NCBI RefSeq assembly: GCF_000002235.5 | Contig: NW_022145533.1 | Coordinates: forward strand, 149,501-213,500 | DNA length: 64,000 nucleotides | Direction: 5' to 3' | Source of the DNA: Strongylocentrotus purpuratus | Taxonomy: Eukaryota > Echinodermata > Echinoidea > Camarodonta > Strongylocentrotidae | Part shown: in pieces, positions 62,201 through 64,000 of the stretch | Numbering within the stretch: the first letter of the stretch is position 1 | Layout: each line of letters begins with the position of its first letter | Made by a program: the position numbers and the translations under genes | The notes under the pieces: generated by a model | The model's input: the letters and a program-made list of their open reading frames with translations, nothing else | Told to the model about the DNA's origin: nothing | Database searches by the model: none

Positions 62201-62855
62201 CCCCCTCTCCTCTCCCCTCTCCTCTCCACCTCTCCTCTCCACCTCTCCTCTCCCCCTCTCCTCTCCCCCTTTCCTCTCCCCCTCTCCTCCCCCCTCTCCC
62301 CTCTCCTCTCCCCCTTTCCTCTCCCCCTCTCCTCTCCCCTCTCCCCTCTCCACCTCTCCTCTCCCCTCTCCACCTCTCCTCTCCCCCTCTCCTCTCCCCC
62401 TCTCCTCTTCCCCTCTCCTCTCCCCTTATCCTCTCCCCCTCTCCTCTCCCCCTCTCCTCTCCCTCTCTCCCTCCACCTCCTCTCTCCTGGGCCCCCTTTG
62501 TGACGTATGAGAGATAATCTTAGTTTTGAAACAATAGAAGAAAAAAATCACAAACACTTTGCTTGGAGTACATGTTTATCAGCACCTGTTGTCAACCAAA
62601 TCAGAGTTTTCCCTGTGAGAACATTTCCTTTCCAAATTTGCGCTGTGTGAATGGTGCCCTTGAAGTCAAATCTGCCAACTTTACTGAATATTCCTATCAC
62701 TGTCGTATTAGACTTGTATCAAAATTCTTTTAATTTTTTTTACAGATTATCGGCAAGAAGAGAAACTTTTCAAAGAAAGATGCAACCCCTGGTATCCATA
62801 GCAGATCAACCCCCTGTAAGACCCCCTCACAGCCTCTGGAGCATGCACGAGTCAG
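56114..62855 (+). CDS. ORC1: ORC1, origin recognition complex subunit 1, first six coding exons
   Basis: Largest ORC subunit; marks replication origins in the nucleus. Exon 1 encodes FAWIGSAKSNGKAKRRCNKH, alignable with human YSWVGRPLLDRKLHYQ. Exons 1-4 hold the BAH domain: VGDHVLIEGES, RAKVQWYMRPSELP, IDAETIIGKCV, VLYARYGI. The Trp and Glu of the human H4K20me2-reading cage (VQWxxxxxE) are kept; a Tyr before VAKL is Phe here. A long Glu/Asp run and Lys/Ser-rich linker follow. Exon 6 ends EHARVR, just before the human LHVSAVP segment, so the AAA+ ATPase and winged helix are beyond 64000. Exon 5 has one apparent 1-nt frame break. Introns are GT-AG. Confidence 0.92.
56221..57139. other. ORC1 intron 1, no feature
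   Basis: AT-rich with CTACATGTACATGTAGA words. No bounded repeat recognised. Confidence 0.45.
57140..57249 (+). CDS. ORC1: ORC1 coding exon 2 (BAH domain)
   Basis: 110 bp. Acceptor CACTATTTTGCAG, donor AATG|GTAGGT. GFHLPGIGVIKVGDHVLIEG, ESDESFVALIEDLFDN. Confidence 0.92.
57300..57470. repeat. Dispersed repeat M copy 2
   Basis: Inverse of 7800-7945 (TTTGCATTGAACTCTATGC, CTGAGCCCCTGTGTATTT). In ORC1 intron 2. Confidence 0.6.
57865..58240 (-). mobile_element. Probable LINE 3' tail
   Basis: Minus strand: a UTR-like segment with GTTTTCGATTAATTACAGCC ends in AATAAATAAATCAAATCAAAT. It resembles the tails at 40978 and 60588. No coding part. Confidence 0.5.
58334..58524 (+). CDS. ORC1: ORC1 coding exon 3 (BAH domain)
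   Basis: 191 bp. Acceptor CCTTGCCATAG, donor TGTGTG|GTAGGT. QEDTDDPRRAKVQWYMRPSE, LPKTIARKLPSAPLSREIYK, YNQSKGASTDVEIDAETIIG, KCV. Matches human RARVQWFVRFCEVP and INAETIIG blocks. Confidence 0.95.
58582..58890. mobile_element. MITE family D copy 1, TSD CTG
   Basis: GGGGGTGTTGCACAAAG to GGATCTTTGTGAAACACCTC, with AACTTATCTCTAAGTTGGAC mirrored by AAGTCTAACTTAGAGATAAG. CTG at 58579-58581 and 58891-58893. About 309 bp. Confidence 0.87.
59208..59354. mobile_element. MITE family C copy 3, TSD CTG
   Basis: AGGGGCGTTTCAAAAAACTTG to CTTTGTGAAACGCCCCCC in overall form (first words shortened here: GGGGCGTTTCA), with CTTGCTTCTGATTGG inside. CTG at 59205-59207 and 59355-59357. Confidence 0.85.
59358..60292. 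other. ORC1 intron 3, 3' part
   Basis: A T-rich degenerate run of TTTTCCC words at 59930-60075 and a G run at 60157-60180. A segment near 59390-59590 (GTGGATGGGTCATGTGTTG) resembles LINE reverse-transcriptase text (W-x-G-H-V) but is too short to call. Confidence 0.4.
60293..60575 (+). CDS. ORC1: ORC1 coding exon 4 (end of BAH, acidic run)
   Basis: 283 bp. Acceptor TATACTTACAG, donor AAAG|GTAAGA. VETVEIDSDLPDEKENQGIP, VLYARYGINVTTVTPLIEPE, then about 40 consecutive Glu/Asp/Ser residues encoded by GAA/GAG triplets, ending VKKVVKKSSQKVNLKPVNK. The acidic run is likely length-polymorphic. Confidence 0.92.
60586..60960 (-). mobile_element. Probable LINE 3' tail with ATCAA repeats
   Basis: Starting 11 bp after the exon 4 donor. 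Minus strand ends AAATAAATAAAAATCAAATC and further ATCAA units, preceded by T/A-rich UTR-like sequence. Confidence 0.5.
60974..61577 (+). CDS. ORC1: ORC1 coding exon 5 (basic linker), one frame anomaly
   Basis: 604 bp. Acceptor CCTTGAATCAG, donor CCACAG|GTGAGT. First part reads RNQTFTADEVWDMFSSDDDM, SPWKQTKKSHSKKP, and on to KSKVVKTPKTVGGRVG. The second part reads SLRKTQSCMKESVKQKNNAS and KKRKMSASLKSTPQ in another frame, the one that exon 6 continues. The first frame meets TGA at 61390-61392. Net effect equals one missing nucleotide near 61340-61390. Confidence 0.82.
61598..62490. repeat. Homopyrimidine tract, ~890 bp of CTCTCC(C) units, ORC1 intron 5
   Basis: Plus strand is almost only C and T (CTCCCCCTCTCCTCTCC units with occasional CCACC). 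It begins about 20 bp after the exon 5 donor. Open frames of 180-300 codons on both strands are artefacts of composition. Confidence 0.95.
62746..62855 (+). CDS. ORC1: ORC1 coding exon 6
   Basis: 110 bp. Acceptor TTTTTTTACAG, donor GTCAG|GTAGGA. IIGKKRNFSKKDATPGIHSR, STPCKTPSQPLEHARVR. The end aligns with human SVLEEARLR. Next exon is off the window. Confidence 0.88.
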
Positions 62856-63230
62856 GTAGGAGAAACTTTCATTTTCTTTTGGTTGCTAGAGTTATTTGTA
62901 ATATGGATATTGAAGATGAATGCAATTTAAAAAACCTATTGGCATCCTTTTTATAGATGCACAAATAGAAATTCATAAGAGCATTAACAACTTTCCGTAG
63001 TTATTCTTGAAATGATTACTAATATCATCTTAAAAGGAACGGCTCACGTTTCATTTCATAGCAGCCCACTCTTTTCACTTTTATCTTCTTTTTCATGTTG
63101 ATGTTTATAAAACCAAACTGGTTTAATTAATATGCAATACTATGAATAACGATGCACCAGAATCTCTGGTTATAACTATGCGGTAGATTAGCTCAACATG
63201 CTAGATACAGAATCTCTCAGGCATTATATG
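62856..63230. other. ORC1 intron 6, no feature
   Basis: AT-rich; nothing recognised. Confidence 0.4.
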
Positions 63231-63388
63231 TGGAGGTGTCGTAGTCGAGTGGTTTGAGCACTTGACTGTAAATGCAAAGGTCATGGGTTTGATCCCCGAC
63301 ATGGCACTAATGTCTTTTGGCAAGGAATTAATCTACATTTGCCACTCCTTACCCTGGAGAGAAATAGGGAGCAGGTAGGATGACGAAA
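63231..63388 (+). mobile_element. tRNA-derived SINE, copy 3, truncated
   Basis: GTGTCGTAGTCGAGTGG (A-box region) and GGTTTGATCCC (B box), then GGCACTAATGTCTTTTGGC and CATTTGCCACTCC. The body stops near 63388, just before MITE H copy 3. Confidence 0.8.
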
Positions 63389-63394
63389 GTTTTT

Positions 63395-63872
63395 AGGCCT
63401 CTCCTCATCAGCTCGAGATTGCCAAATATCCCGCTATTTTCAGACTCTGGATATTATCCCGATGCTCGAAATTCAGAGACTGACTGTACGACCAGCGTGC
63501 GGATTTAAGACGTTACCTGCACTGTAAAAATGTAAACAAGTACCGGCTGTGCATGCATGCAGTGCAGTGCTACAAGCTACTGGTAGTTTATTTACAAACA
63601 CGGAAAACCGAAAATCATTGTGTATGATGGGATCGGGTTATTTGACTCCGTACTTCGGTCTGATGAAGATGGCCGCAAACTATCCCGCTATTTGAGAAAT
63701 AGCGGAATATTTTGCAAACTAGACCAAGATTTCTTGGGATATTATCCGGACCAAATATCCCGCTATCTTGCTACTTCGGGCTGATGAAGACGCAAAGTAG
63801 CTAGATGATTTGCGATCGGGATAGTTTAAATAGCGGGATATTTGGCAATCTCTAGCTGATGAGGACAGGCCT
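63395..63872. mobile_element. MITE family H copy 3, longest, TSD TTT
   Basis: AGGCCTCTCCTCATCAGC with GAGATTGCCAAATATCCCGC next, mirrored by GCGGGATATTTGGCAATC and AGCTGATGAGGACAGGCCT. TTT at 63392-63394 and 63873-63875. About 478 bp. Confidence 0.88.
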
Positions 63873-64000
63873 TTTGTGATAGAATGCCTTCATGGTGACC
63901 CTATGGTTGTTCAGAATTATCCCCAGGAAATGGGGATAGTGGACACTGTATGAATGAACACGATTAGAGGGGTGATAATGATATCTGTCAAGAGCTTTAA

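Noticed and set aside
61567-62503. Open frames of 180-304 codons on both strands
   Set aside because: They come from a C/T-only tract inside ORC1 intron 5; all frames are Ser/Pro/Leu or Arg/Glu/Gly repeats without any domain.

Overview
This is an animal genomic window, AT-rich, with small conserved exons, long introns and dense non-coding transposable elements. No bacterial or viral gene layout is seen. The gene content (a transgelin/calponin-like muscle gene, PRPF38A and ORC1), tRNA-derived SINEs, LINE 3' tails and many MITE families with GGGGCGTTTCACAAA-like or TTAA-flanked ends suggest a marine invertebrate deuterostome. A sea urchin-like echinoderm is my best guess, but that is inference.

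Layout. (1) 1-25.4 kb: 5' part of a minus-strand transgelin/calponin-like gene. Coding exon 2 is at 3393-3532. Two alternative first exons (19850-19906 and 25277-25327), each with a TATA-like box, encode related N-termini around a shared APPSGIN core. The 16 kb intron and the upstream sequence are filled with repeats. (2) 25.4-37.5 kb: no convincing host gene. It holds simple repeats, a 5'-truncated LINE, a SINE, one arm of an inverted repeat pair and three TTAA-flanked MITEs. (3) 37545-55786, minus strand: PRPF38A in nine coding exons, PRP38 domain then RS-rich tail. Its first intron (about 7.7 kb) contains a 5.4 kb transposon with 9-bp target-site duplications. (4) 55787-56113: a 327 bp divergent promoter with an E2F-type site. 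(5) 56114-62855, plus strand: first six coding exons of ORC1 (BAH domain, acidic and basic linker); the AAA+ part lies beyond the window.

The head-to-head PRPF38A/ORC1 arrangement is, from general knowledge, also found in human. It links a spliceosome component and a replication-origin factor through one short shared promoter. Each gene has one apparent 1-nt reading-frame break in an otherwise conserved exon, which looks more like missing bases in the consensus than decay.

The most distinctive content is the transposon stratigraphy. At least eight short inverted-repeat families recur, several nested. Relative copies without the insert let me read target-site duplications directly: TTAA (family A/B), CAG/CTG (families C, D, E), TAA (Harbinger-like), any 3 bp (family H), and 9 bp (elements J and K).
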